A stretch of DNA of 18,930 nt from the NCBI GenBank assembly GCA_005888465.1, contig VAYJ01000015.1:1-18930 (forward strand), read 5' to 3'. The notes below the pieces were generated by a model. That model saw only the letters and a program-made list of their open reading frames with translations. It made no database searches and was not told the origin of the DNA. This document shows, in pieces, positions 1 through 7,501 of this stretch. Position 1 is the stretch's first letter; every line of letters starts with the position of its first letter. The position numbers and the translations under genes are program-made. Origin of the DNA: Actinomycetota bacterium. GTDB taxonomy: Bacteria > Actinomycetota > UBA4738.

Positions 1-1627
1 CCACTCATCGATCGGAAGGCTGAAACCCATTTTCGCGCGGTCGAGAAAGCCCGGAGGGAACATGCTGCCAAATGTCGTTTTCACGATTCTCTTTCCGCCG
101 CCGGCGCTGCGCTTCAACGCCAGCGGCAACGACAGCGCCAACTCGACCACCCTCGTATCCAGGAAAGGCGATCGCGCCTCCAGCCCAAAGGCCATGCTCA
201 TCCTGTCCACCTTGACCAGGAGATCTTCCGGCAGGTAGGTCACCAGGTCAGTGATCGACATTGTCCGAAGTAGATCCCCACCCCCACGGCCGTAGGCGTG
301 TTCCAGATACTCGAGCCCCGCCTCGGCTGAGCGGCGGGCGAATTCCGGCTCATACAGAGCCACACGTTTCGTCTCTTCAAGTGTGCGCCGAAGGGCCGCA
401 AAGCGCTCACCATCGTCACGGCCGAGCAGATCCAGGGCCTTCGCCAGCTTGCGCGGGAGCATGTCCCACAACCTAGATCGCCGGGCAGCCCACGACACCG
501 CTCGCGCCGGCGTTCCTAACCACCTGGCCGCCGCGGCGAGCCGCAATCCGGTACCGTACCACTCATAGCCCCCAAACAGCTCGTCGCCACCGTCGCCCGT
601 CAGCGCCACGGTGACGTGTTTCCGCGCCAGCTGCGCCACATACCAAACGGCGAGGGCCGAAGAATCTCCGAAGGGTTCCCCAAAGTGGCCGACCACATCA
701 GGCAGCACTGCCGCCGCGTCCGGGGTCACGACGAACTCTTCGTGCTCCGTCTTGAACTGTCGCGCGACCACGCGTGCGTGCTCCAGCTCCGTGTATTCTT
801 TCCGGTCGAATCCGATCGAGAACGTCCGGACAGGTTTCGCGGATACGCGGTTCATCAGCGCCACTACCACGCTCGAATCGACACCCCCGCTCAGAAAACA
901 GCCAAGCGGAACGTCACTGATCATGCGCAGCCGGACCGCATCCTCCAAGGAACGGACCAGCTCCGCCGAAGCGTCTTCGGACGATGTCCTGCTCGCCTCC
1001 AATGAGGGTGCCCAGTATCGTTCGATGCTCAGCCTGCCCGCCTCCACCACCATACGATGCGCCGCCGGCAGCTTTCGCACGGTGGCCAGCACTGACGTCG
1101 GGCTCGGAATGTATGAATGGGTGAGATAGAGGTCGATCGCCGCGGGGTCGAGCGTCCACGGCAAATCGCCGAGCCGGTAGAGAGCCTGGATCTCCGATGC
1201 CAGGGAGAGCCGACCACCGTGCTCCGCGTCGTTCGTCCCAGATGAGTACGGCAAACATCCCACGGAGATCGCAGAAGCACTCGACACCGCGCTCCTCGTA
1301 GAGGTGCGCGATGACCTCCGTGTCCGATCGGGTCGTGAAGCGGTGGCCCTGCGCTTCGAGCCGGAGCCGCAAGCTCTGGAAATTGTAGATCTCTCCGTTG
1401 AGCACGACAGCGACGCTTCCGTCCTCGTTGTAGATCGGCTGCGCGCCGGTGACGAGATCGATGATGCTGAGGCGACGGTGACCCAGGGCGGCCAGCCCGC
1501 TCGGAGCACGGTACTCCCCGGCGCCATCGGGGCCGCGGTGGGCCAGTGCTTCCGTCATCGCGCGGACAGCTTTAAGATCGATGCCCCGACCGCGGCGAAG
1601 TGATACCTGGCCAACGATCCCACACAT
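1..1627 (-). pseudogene. Class II glutamine amidotransferase / asparagine synthase family, frameshifted and cut by window edge
   Basis: The protein starts MCGIVGQ at 1627, so the nucleophilic Cys2 of a class II glutamine amidotransferase is exposed after Met removal. The GATase domain reads well to WDERR near 1226. Frame is then lost: the next frame resumes with HGGRLSLASEIQAL and continues with the ATP-pyrophosphatase loop SGGVDSS (about 872-892) to position 1, where the gene leaves the window. Between WDERR and HGGRLS the family normally has about 17 residues including the ARDRxGxKPLYY motif; these are missing and the phase shifts. In the first frame translation would stop at 914 (237 aa, GATase only). 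The family uses glutamine to amidate an acceptor; in exosortase loci such proteins are usually amidotransferases of the polysaccharide cluster, not housekeeping AsnB. It starts 3 nt after the glycosyltransferase stop, with GAGAGG upstream as ribosome site. An assembly error is the main alternative to a true lesion. Confidence 0.85.
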
Positions 1628-1630
1628 GGC

Positions 1631-2809
1631 TTACCGCCTCTCCCGACCCGCGCCACTGGAATACCCTGTCACTCCTGCAGCACCCGGCAGAGGTCCCCGA
1701 CACAGAGCAAGATAGGCATTGATCGTGGACCTCAGATCGTAGCGCTGCTCAACAATCTTTCTTCCAGCCGCGCCCAGTTGCCCGGCGCGCACGGGATCAC
1801 GTAAAAGTCCAATGACCGCCCTCGCAATTCCGTCTACGTCCCCAGGTGCCACTACGACTCCCGCACGGTCCCTATCCACCACACCGGAAACTCCTCCGAC
1901 GTCAGTGACCACAACGGGCCTCGCACATGACATCGCCTCGAGCAGCGCCAAAGGAAGCCCCTCGCTCACTGATGACAGAACGAAGACGTCCAGGCCTGGC
2001 AAGAGTGCCGGCACGTCCAATCGTTCCCCGAGGAGGCGCACGCTCTCTCCCAGTGCTAGTCGCTTCACCTCCGCCTCAATCTGCGACTGCATCGGGCCGG
2101 CCCCGATGATCGCTAACATGGCGTCAGGGATCACCGTTACCACCACACGAAATGCCGCGATGAGTGCGCGATGATCCTTCGCAGGATCGAGGCGGCCCAC
2201 CGTCCCGACTATTGGCCGTCCTCGTGGAATTCCCAGTGCCTCGCGCTCGTGGCCGACAGGTGGACAAAAGCGAGTCGTGTCCACGCCATTCCGAATGACG
2301 CCCACCTTCGACTGAGGCAACCCGACTTCATCCAGGAGGAAGCGCACGACCTCGTCCGTCACTCCTATGACGCGCTCGGCAAAGCGCCCGGCAAGGCGCA
2401 ATAGTCGCTTAGCCCTCGCCGACGCTAGCGTGTAGTACTCGTGCTCGACATGGATTAGTCGCGCTCCGGCAAGCCGTGCCCCTATCGCGCTGTACAATAG
2501 CTGGCCGAGATGGTGAGTCAGCACGACGGTCACCTTTTCCCTCCTGAATAATTTGGCCAGCTCAAAGATGACAGCGGGCTGGATCCCGGGCCGGCGTCCG
2601 ATCACGTGCGTGGTGACACCGGCGCTGCGCAACGACGCCTCGAGACTGCCGCCGCAATTCAGCGCGCAAATCGACATTCGAATCTGATCCCTCTGGCCGG
2701 CGCCGGCGATGGCGGCCGCCAGCTGCTCAGATCCCCCTACCGCCAACGAGTGAGTCACCTGCATTGCGTGCGGGGTCACGGTCCTTCGAGGTGGCGTGTT
2801 CCGCTCCAT
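1631..2809 (-). CDS. GT4-family glycosyltransferase
   Basis: A 392-residue GT-B fold glycosyltransferase of the GT4 type. The N-terminal half holds the glycine-rich loop LAVGGSEQ (about residues 22-29), a family signature for acceptor-side binding. The C-terminal half has GTVGRLDPAKDH (about 202-213), then the EX7E motif SEGLPLALLEAM with Glu283 and Glu291, which binds the nucleotide sugar. It probably transfers a sugar from a nucleotide donor to a lipid-linked glycan at the cytoplasmic face of the inner membrane. The donor and linkage cannot be read from sequence. Its ATG overlaps the last base of the upstream ligase stop codon (TGATG at 2811-2807), which suggests translational coupling. A second possible start is Met16, just before the folded domain. 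No transmembrane segment is evident. Confidence 0.92.
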   Translation of the reverse strand: MERNTPPRRTVTPHAMQVTHSLAVGGSEQLAAAIAGAGQRDQIRMSICALNCGGSLEASLRSAGVTTHVIGRRPGIQPAVIFELAKLFRREKVTVVLTHHLGQLLYSAIGARLAGARLIHVEHEYYTLASARAKRLLRLAGRFAERVIGVTDEVVRFLLDEVGLPQSKVGVIRNGVDTTRFCPPVGHEREALGIPRGRPIVGTVGRLDPAKDHRALIAAFRVVVTVIPDAMLAIIGAGPMQSQIEAEVKRLALGESVRLLGERLDVPALLPGLDVFVLSSVSEGLPLALLEAMSCARPVVVTDVGGVSGVVDRDRAGVVVAPGDVDGIARAVIGLLRDPVRAGQLGAAGRKIVEQRYDLRSTINAYLALCRGPLPGAAGVTGYSSGAGRERR

Positions 2810-4134
2810 CAGGGTGTCTTTCCAGAGGAACCTGCCGTGTCTCCCGCCGCCTGCTCATCGATGCGGGGCGCCGATCCGGCGCCACGTGCCGACGCGAGAC
2901 GTACCAGGACGACGGAAATTGCGACCAGTAGGTACAGAATGCTCGAGTACGCCTGCGACAGGCTGAAACTGCCAACGATAAACGCATACACCGACAATTC
3001 CACACTGCGTGCCAGCCACGCCTCCATGGCCAGCTCCCGCCGTTGTCGCGCAAGGCGAATGACGCGACGGCAATTCTTCACCGCCCGGTAAAGCAGGAAG
3101 CCGAATAGCGCAAGGCCGGGAATGCCCAGCTCGACACCGATCTGCAGAAACGCATTGTGGGCTGAAGACCACTTCCCGGCGCCCCCGTGCGATAGGCCTT
3201 CTCCGACCTCGAACACACCGGGGCCGACCCCAATTACGGGATGTGCCAGCATGAGCTGCAGCCCTGCCTGCCATACTGGCCAGCGTGCTCCCCATACACC
3301 GGAGGCATCGTACCCGTCAGAGACAGTGGTCCGAGGACCGCCACCTCCCCAGATCGTTGCCATGCGATCCCAGTACTCTGATGAGCCGAAAGCACCCAGG
3401 ATGAGAACGCAGGCTAGGACGGCCACGGCTGCGCTCAGCCGCTGGCGTGATGACGCTCTCGCGAGAAAAAGGCCCATCACGACGCACAGGCCGACCAGAC
3501 CACCCCGAGAGCGCGTCAGGAGAACTGCGACGACGGCGAGGGCTGAGATGAGACCCGCGATGTACCGGGCAAAACCCCGCCCACGCAAGAACCACATGGC
3601 CCCGAGCGGAAAGCCGCAGACCATGACGAACGCGATGTCGTTCGAGTCGTACGTCCCCGTGACATGCGGGCGGTCCCCCTTGCCCCAGAGCATCAGGCTG
3701 ATTTCGAGGAACACCATGGCCGCCAGGACACTCCAGAAGAGCATTTGAACCGCGCGAGCCGACCTGACGCAATGAATGATCACAAGAAACAGGAACACCT
3801 GCGTGACATAGCCTCGCGTCACGAAGGTGAAGCTTCCCCCCGGCCAGAAGCTGAAGGGTATCGTCACGATCGCCAGGCCAAACAAGGCCAGCACCGCCCG
3901 AGTCTCGGGGAGCCTGAAGAGGCTTCCACCGCCACGATTCGCGCCGAACAGGGCAAGCGCTGCGGTGATCCCAGCGGTGACGAGGGCGAGGCGGAGGGAG
4001 GGAAACTCATCCGACACGCGGCTGATGGTCACGAATATATACATCGCGATTGCCGCCACCACAGCGGGGATACCGGCCCGTGCGGCGGACCGCGGGCGCC
4101 TCCTCATCCCTCTTGGCGCCGGCACGTTCTCCAT
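2809..4134 (-). CDS. O-antigen ligase / Wzy-like polymerase family membrane protein
   Basis: A polytopic inner-membrane protein of about 441 aa with roughly ten or more hydrophobic helices. Family marks of the Wzy/WaaL (O-antigen ligase) group are visible: TYDSNDIA in the middle, LTRSRGG before a helix, and a large periplasmic loop ending in SSAHNAFLQIGVELGIPGL, where the conserved His of the ligase family sits. Such proteins join or polymerise undecaprenyl-linked glycans at the periplasmic face. In exosortase gene clusters a member of this family is common and has been proposed to act in glycan transfer. It is the first confident gene of the leftward operon and is coupled by a 1-nt overlap to the glycosyltransferase. 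The start is uncertain: ATG at 4134 lies 5 nt after the stop of a small upstream reading frame and has a weak GGCGGGA site; ATG at 4194 would add 20 residues. Confidence 0.88.
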   Translation of the reverse strand: MENVPAPRGMRRRPRSAARAGIPAVVAAIAMYIFVTISRVSDEFPSLRLALVTAGITAALALFGANRGGGSLFRLPETRAVLALFGLAIVTIPFSFWPGGSFTFVTRGYVTQVFLFLVIIHCVRSARAVQMLFWSVLAAMVFLEISLMLWGKGDRPHVTGTYDSNDIAFVMVCGFPLGAMWFLRGRGFARYIAGLISALAVVAVLLTRSRGGLVGLCVVMGLFLARASSRQRLSAAVAVLACVLILGAFGSSEYWDRMATIWGGGGPRTTVSDGYDASGVWGARWPVWQAGLQLMLAHPVIGVGPGVFEVGEGLSHGGAGKWSSAHNAFLQIGVELGIPGLALFGFLLYRAVKNCRRVIRLARQRRELAMEAWLARSVELSVYAFIVGSFSLSQAYSSILYLLVAISVVLVRLASARGAGSAPRIDEQAAGDTAGSSGKTP

Positions 4135-4138
4135 TTCG

Positions 4139-4426
4139 CTATCCCGCCGAGCGCGTCCGGAAGCGGTGATCCCGATACAGTTCAGGGCTGTCATCCCGTC
4201 CGACGCATGCCGCCAGGATGATGTTGATCATCTCCCGGACGAAGTGGGTCCACGATCGACCGCTGGTTCGCCTCACCTTGATCAGCTCGCTGAAAAATGG
4301 TTCCATCAAGCCTAACCAGACCTCGTTTTCAATTTTGCTGGGGACATTCACATCTGGCACCAGAAGTGTTTCATGACCGATACAGATCCGAATGGTGACG
4401 ATGACATGGGGGTAGGGAATTGTCAA
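4139..4426 (-). CDS. Small protein of unknown function (possible)
   Basis: A 95-codon frame on the minus strand. Many third positions are G or C, as in the neighbouring genes, and it ends 4 nt before the preferred ATG of the O-antigen-ligase gene, the spacing expected in an operon. I recognise no domain. The sequence is mixed alpha/beta-looking with a C-terminal basic tail (RDHRFRTRSAG), no signal peptide and no membrane helix. It overlaps the alternative longer start of the ligase (4194). It could be the C-terminal remnant of a larger lost gene or a chance frame. Confidence 0.3.
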   Translation of the reverse strand: MTIPYPHVIVTIRICIGHETLLVPDVNVPSKIENEVWLGLMEPFFSELIKVRRTSGRSWTHFVREMINIILAACVGRDDSPELYRDHRFRTRSAG

Positions 4427-4734
4427 AACCAGTCGATGAATCAGGCCTTGGCATCAAGTGTCGTGTAGCCGATCACCACATGCGCACGATGCCGCGAGAG
4501 TCTAGAACATCTCGTATCCGCTCGCGCATGCGGCGCATCCCATGGCATGTGGGGTGCTCTCCGGGAGCGCTCCCTCCCCACGGAGCCGCCGCTACTCAGA
4601 TCTCGAATTCAACAGGGATCGGGACATCGCTACCGGGCCGATCGCTCATGGGAGGCCCACCCGTGTTCCTGGCTATTTCGCGCAGAAATGACTCAATGCG
4701 GGTAATATAGCCGGGCAGCCAGCAGCCAAACAGC
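4427..4734. other. Divergent intergenic region between polysaccharide and exosortase operons
   Basis: About 300 bases without a confident gene, lying between the leftward polysaccharide operon and the rightward exosortase operon. It contains the sigma-54 promoter at 4543-4560, reading right. On the minus strand a 46-codon frame (4596-4736, ending PIPVEFEI) has coding-like codons but no recognisable domain and no visible ribosome site; it may be a gene relic. On the plus strand a 20-codon frame begins at 4649. I see no clear promoter for the leftward operon. Confidence 0.5.
4543..4560 (+). promoter_or_regulatory. Sigma-54 promoter P1, upstream of radical SAM/exosortase operon
   Basis: TGGCATGTGGGGTGCTCT has the sigma-54 layout: GG (4544-4545), ten bases, GC (4556-4557). 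It matches the other two promoters of this window at TGGCAYG and GTGCTCT. The predicted start near 4569 gives a leader of about 165 nt before the ATG at 4735. Unlike the other two, no copy of the shared 44-bp upstream element is found about 100 bp before it. Confidence 0.7.
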
Positions 4735-5743
4735 ATGCACAACCTCAGGCACCTGAATCGGGTCTCCACGGGGATCAGCTATCTTCTCCAGCGCGACCGC
4801 GTCTGGGGGCAACCGATCTTCTTCACCATCGAAACCATCAACTCCTGCAACTTTCGCTGCATCTACTCAGGAGCACCACTTCGTCAATGGGCGAGGGATT
4901 ATGTCTCTCGAGGATTTCAAGAGTATCATCGCCAACCTCAGGTCGTGTTTCGACGTGCGCATTGTCTCCCTGCATCGCGATGGTGAGCCCCTCCTGAACA
5001 AACGCCTTGAAGCGTACATCGGCCACTTGAGAGATCTTGGGATCTATGTCACCGTTTCTTCCAATTGCTCCTTGGTCAGTGAACAGCGCGCCAAGAGCCT
5101 GGTTGACGCCGGCTTGCGCATGGTAGGTACGGACTTCTGTGCTGATCCCGCCCTGTATGAACAGCTCCGGGTGCGAGGCGTGTGGGCAGAAACCCTGGCG
5201 GGGATACAAAACCTGCTGAGGGCAGCCGTAGAAGCACGCTCCGACCTCCGGTTCGTCATCAAGGATATGGCTACCCACGGGCGTTCACTGGCGGACGGGA
5301 AGGCTTTGATGGAGCAAACACGGAAGCTGTTTGCCGAGTGGTCGGATCGGGTGACCGTGATGCCCGTTTACTTCCACAATGCGCTTGGTGAAAGCCTCGT
5401 GAATCTGAACGTACCAGCTGCGACGCCAAATGGCGCCCAGACCCCCTATACCCTCTGCCATCAGCCGTGGGTCAATTTTACGATCGACTTTGCAGGTCGG
5501 GTCGTCGGGTGCTGCCGGGATCTACGGAGCGAGTATATTCTTGGCAACCTGCTCGAGGAGTCGGCCGACGCGATCTGGAACGGCGAGCGAATGGTGAAGT
5601 TGCGCAGGGCACTGGTGGACAAGCGGCCCGAGGAAATCGATATCTGCAGAGCCTGCGACGTCCCTCGGCACGGTTCGTACTCGGGACGCACCCCCCTCGA
5701 GAAGGTACGCAACTTCTTTTTCGCTGGCGCCTGGCAGCGATAG
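4735..5743 (+). pseudogene. Radical SAM/SPASM protein, frameshifted at its CxxxCxxC motif
   Basis: The first frame (ATG 4735) gives a radical SAM N-terminus with FTIETINSCNFRCIY: Cys38 and Cys42 are present but the residue that should be the third cluster cysteine is Ser45, and this frame ends at 4986. The second frame takes over at about 4868 with QEHHFVNGRGIMSLEDFK and continues through a full radical SAM core to a C-terminal SPASM-like region with further cysteines (LCHQPW, VGCCRD, DICRACD), stopping at 5743. Joining the frames needs 2 or 5 extra bases, such as a TGT or TGTCCT in place of the lone T, which would restore CIYC or CIYCP. Radical SAM/SPASM enzymes modify peptides or sugars using S-adenosylmethionine and extra Fe-S clusters; the substrate here is unknown. 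It is first in the operon under P1. As written, a product starting at 4901 would lack the cluster and be inactive. Confidence 0.82.
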
Positions 5744-5749
5744 CAGAGT

Positions 5750-5764
5750 CCCCGGTAAGCGGGG
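5750..5764 (+). other. Short GC-rich hairpin after radical SAM gene
   Basis: CCCCG and CGGGG flank a 5-nt loop just after the radical SAM stop. No T-run follows, so this is not a classic terminator; it could stabilise the mRNA end or attenuate readthrough into the exosortase gene. Confidence 0.35.
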
Positions 5765-5848
5765 TCGTTGTGCGCTTGATGCAGTAGATTGCCCCTTGCA
5801 ACGCCGCGCCCAAGCACCTACCATGAGCACTCCCTCTCGGGGCTCACA

Positions 5849-6850
5849 ATGGCGCAGTGGTGGAGAATGTTCAAACCAGCGTACGACGAGGTTGATGGCG
5901 AGGAAGTCCCTTCCAGCGTGGGCGGCAAGATCCGCGAGCGGCGGGCCACTGCATCCGTTCCAATGCCTGACAGCTACGATCTCCCAGCGCCCACCGGAAG
6001 AGGGCGCCCGGCACTTCGAGTAGGTCTGATAGTCCTCGTCATCCTGGGCCTGCTGGCCGGCCTCTATGGGGGGATACTCCGCAATCTAGCGTGGCAATGG
6101 TGGGACGACCCCAATTACACCCACGGGTTCCTGGTGCCGCTCTTCAGCGGATTCCTCATCTGGCAACGGCGCAAGCGGCTAGCGGCGCTGCCGGCCAATG
6201 GGAACTGGATCGGGCTGCCGGTGCTCCTCGCGGGGGTGGGGGCGCTGCTCCTGGGGGATTTCGCTGCAGAGAACTTCCTGACGCGGAGCTCGCTGATCGT
6301 CGTGCTCGCGGGTCTGATCCTTTTCCACCTTGGCCAGAAGGCCTTCCGGGTGCTCGCCTTCCCTCTGCTTTTTCTCTTCTTCATGGTGCCCTTGCCGGCG
6401 ACGCTCTTCTACGCCATGGCTTTCCCCCTGCAGACCCTCGCGGCTCGCAATGCCGCCTGGACGCTCGATGTCCTGGGGGTACCGGTGCTCCTGGACGGCA
6501 ATGTCATCCACCTGACCAGGCTCAGCCTGGGCGTCGCCGAAGCCTGTAGCGGCATCCGCTCCCTGATTTCGCTCTTCTCGGTGGCGGTAGGCTGGGCCGC
6601 TCTGAGCCTTCCGGGCATATGGGCGATGGCGGCCTTCGTGGCCGCTGTGGTGCCGATCACCATTCTTGCCAACGCCGGGCGCGTGGTAACAACTGGGCTG
6701 ATCGCCGAGTGGTTCGGCATCGAGTATGGCCAGGGGTTCTTCCACACCTTCTCGAGCTGGCTCGTCTTCGTCTTCGCGTTTGTGTGCCTTCTGGGGATCC
6801 ACCGCCTGATTCGGCTGGCCCTGGCCCACAGACCCAAGCAGACGTCATGA
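5849..6850 (+). CDS. xrt: Exosortase (XrtA/EpsH-like transpeptidase)
   Basis: An integral membrane cysteine protease/transpeptidase that recognises PEP-CTERM tails and cleaves them at the inner membrane, analogous to Gram-positive sortase. The catalytic triad is visible in the expected order: Cys233 in EACSGIRSL, Arg278 in NAGRVV and His299 in FFHTFSSW (numbered from ATG 5849). WWDDPNYTHGFLVP and the VPLPATLFYAMAFPLQ stretch are also family hallmarks. About eight hydrophobic helices follow a polar N-terminal stretch. The last base pair of codons overlaps the EpsI start (ATGA). The start is unsure: the frame is open from a TTG at 5789; ATG 5849 gives 333 aa; ATG 5963 gives 295 aa, closer to the usual length and just before the first helix. 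None has a strong ribosome site. The tail alphabet PEP in three nearby proteins fits an XrtA-like specificity. Confidence 0.95.
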   Translation: MAQWWRMFKPAYDEVDGEEVPSSVGGKIRERRATASVPMPDSYDLPAPTGRGRPALRVGLIVLVILGLLAGLYGGILRNLAWQWWDDPNYTHGFLVPLFSGFLIWQRRKRLAALPANGNWIGLPVLLAGVGALLLGDFAAENFLTRSSLIVVLAGLILFHLGQKAFRVLAFPLLFLFFMVPLPATLFYAMAFPLQTLAARNAAWTLDVLGVPVLLDGNVIHLTRLSLGVAEACSGIRSLISLFSVAVGWAALSLPGIWAMAAFVAAVVPITILANAGRVVTTGLIAEWFGIEYGQGFFHTFSSWLVFVFAFVCLLGIHRLIRLALAHRPKQTS

Positions 6851-7488
6851 CGCAGCCCTACCGGCTAGGGCTGTCGCTCTCGCTGCTGATCGGGGCCCTC
6901 CTCGTGTTGCAGCTCCGGACCTCCGGCGAGGCAGTGCCCATCCGGAAGAGCCTCGACAGCTTCCCGACCGCGGTCGGCAGTTGGCAGGCGCGCGAAGGCG
7001 CGCTCCTCGAACTGGACACCCTGAATGTCTTGAAGGCCAAAGACTACCTCATGCGTCGAGACCAGGATCCTTCGGGCAAGAGCCTGTGGCTCTTCATCGC
7101 CTACTGGGACAGCCAGCGGAAGGGCGCGCAACCTCACTCACCGAAAAATTGTCTCCCGGGAGGCGGGTGGGAGCCTCTCGAGGCGTCCCGGATGATTATT
7201 CCCCTGCCCCGGCCCTTGGCGTCAATCACCGTCAACAGGTATCTGATCCAGAAGGATCAGGACCAGCAGGTGGTGTTCTACTGGTACCAGTCCCAGGGGA
7301 AAGCGATTGCGGGCGAGGTGGCGGCTCGGGCGGAGATGATGAAGAATTCGATCGTGCGGCACCGCACGGATGGCGCGCTCGTGAGAGTCTCGAGCCCGGT
7401 GTCCGACGGGGTGCAGGAAACTTCTGACCGGCTGGTCAGATATATTCAAGCGGTGTATCCGATTCTGGGCGAGTATCTGCCCGACTGA
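6847..7488 (+). CDS. epsI: EpsI family exosortase-associated protein (DUF3485)
   Basis: A 213-residue protein starting at the ATG within ATGA shared with the exosortase stop, so the two are translationally coupled. Residues 1-25 form one N-terminal membrane anchor, leaving a periplasmic domain. The conserved EpsI signature HSPKNCLPGGGW is present with His97 and Cys102, residues suggestive of a catalytic pair. In other genomes EpsI is encoded beside or fused to exosortase; its biochemical role is not settled and it was first linked to methanolan exopolysaccharide synthesis. The C-terminal part (VVFYWYQSQGKAI, then the tail to EYLPD) also fits the family. The length is normal for a stand-alone EpsI. 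Confidence 0.93.
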   Translation: MTQPYRLGLSLSLLIGALLVLQLRTSGEAVPIRKSLDSFPTAVGSWQAREGALLELDTLNVLKAKDYLMRRDQDPSGKSLWLFIAYWDSQRKGAQPHSPKNCLPGGGWEPLEASRMIIPLPRPLASITVNRYLIQKDQDQQVVFYWYQSQGKAIAGEVAARAEMMKNSIVRHRTDGALVRVSSPVSDGVQETSDRLVRYIQAVYPILGEYLPD

Positions 7489-7501
7489 CACGGAGAGCCA
7501 G

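Noticed and set aside
611..1129. Plus-strand reading frame of about 170 codons
   Set aside because: It lies opposite the well-conserved amidotransferase/synthase gene, whose motifs read on the minus strand; the plus frame has no domain.
4440..4490. Possible third copy of the 44-bp enhancer upstream of P1
   Set aside because: At the expected distance only loose similarity (CCTTGGCATC) is seen; the TATGCAG and TTGCAGAG words are absent.
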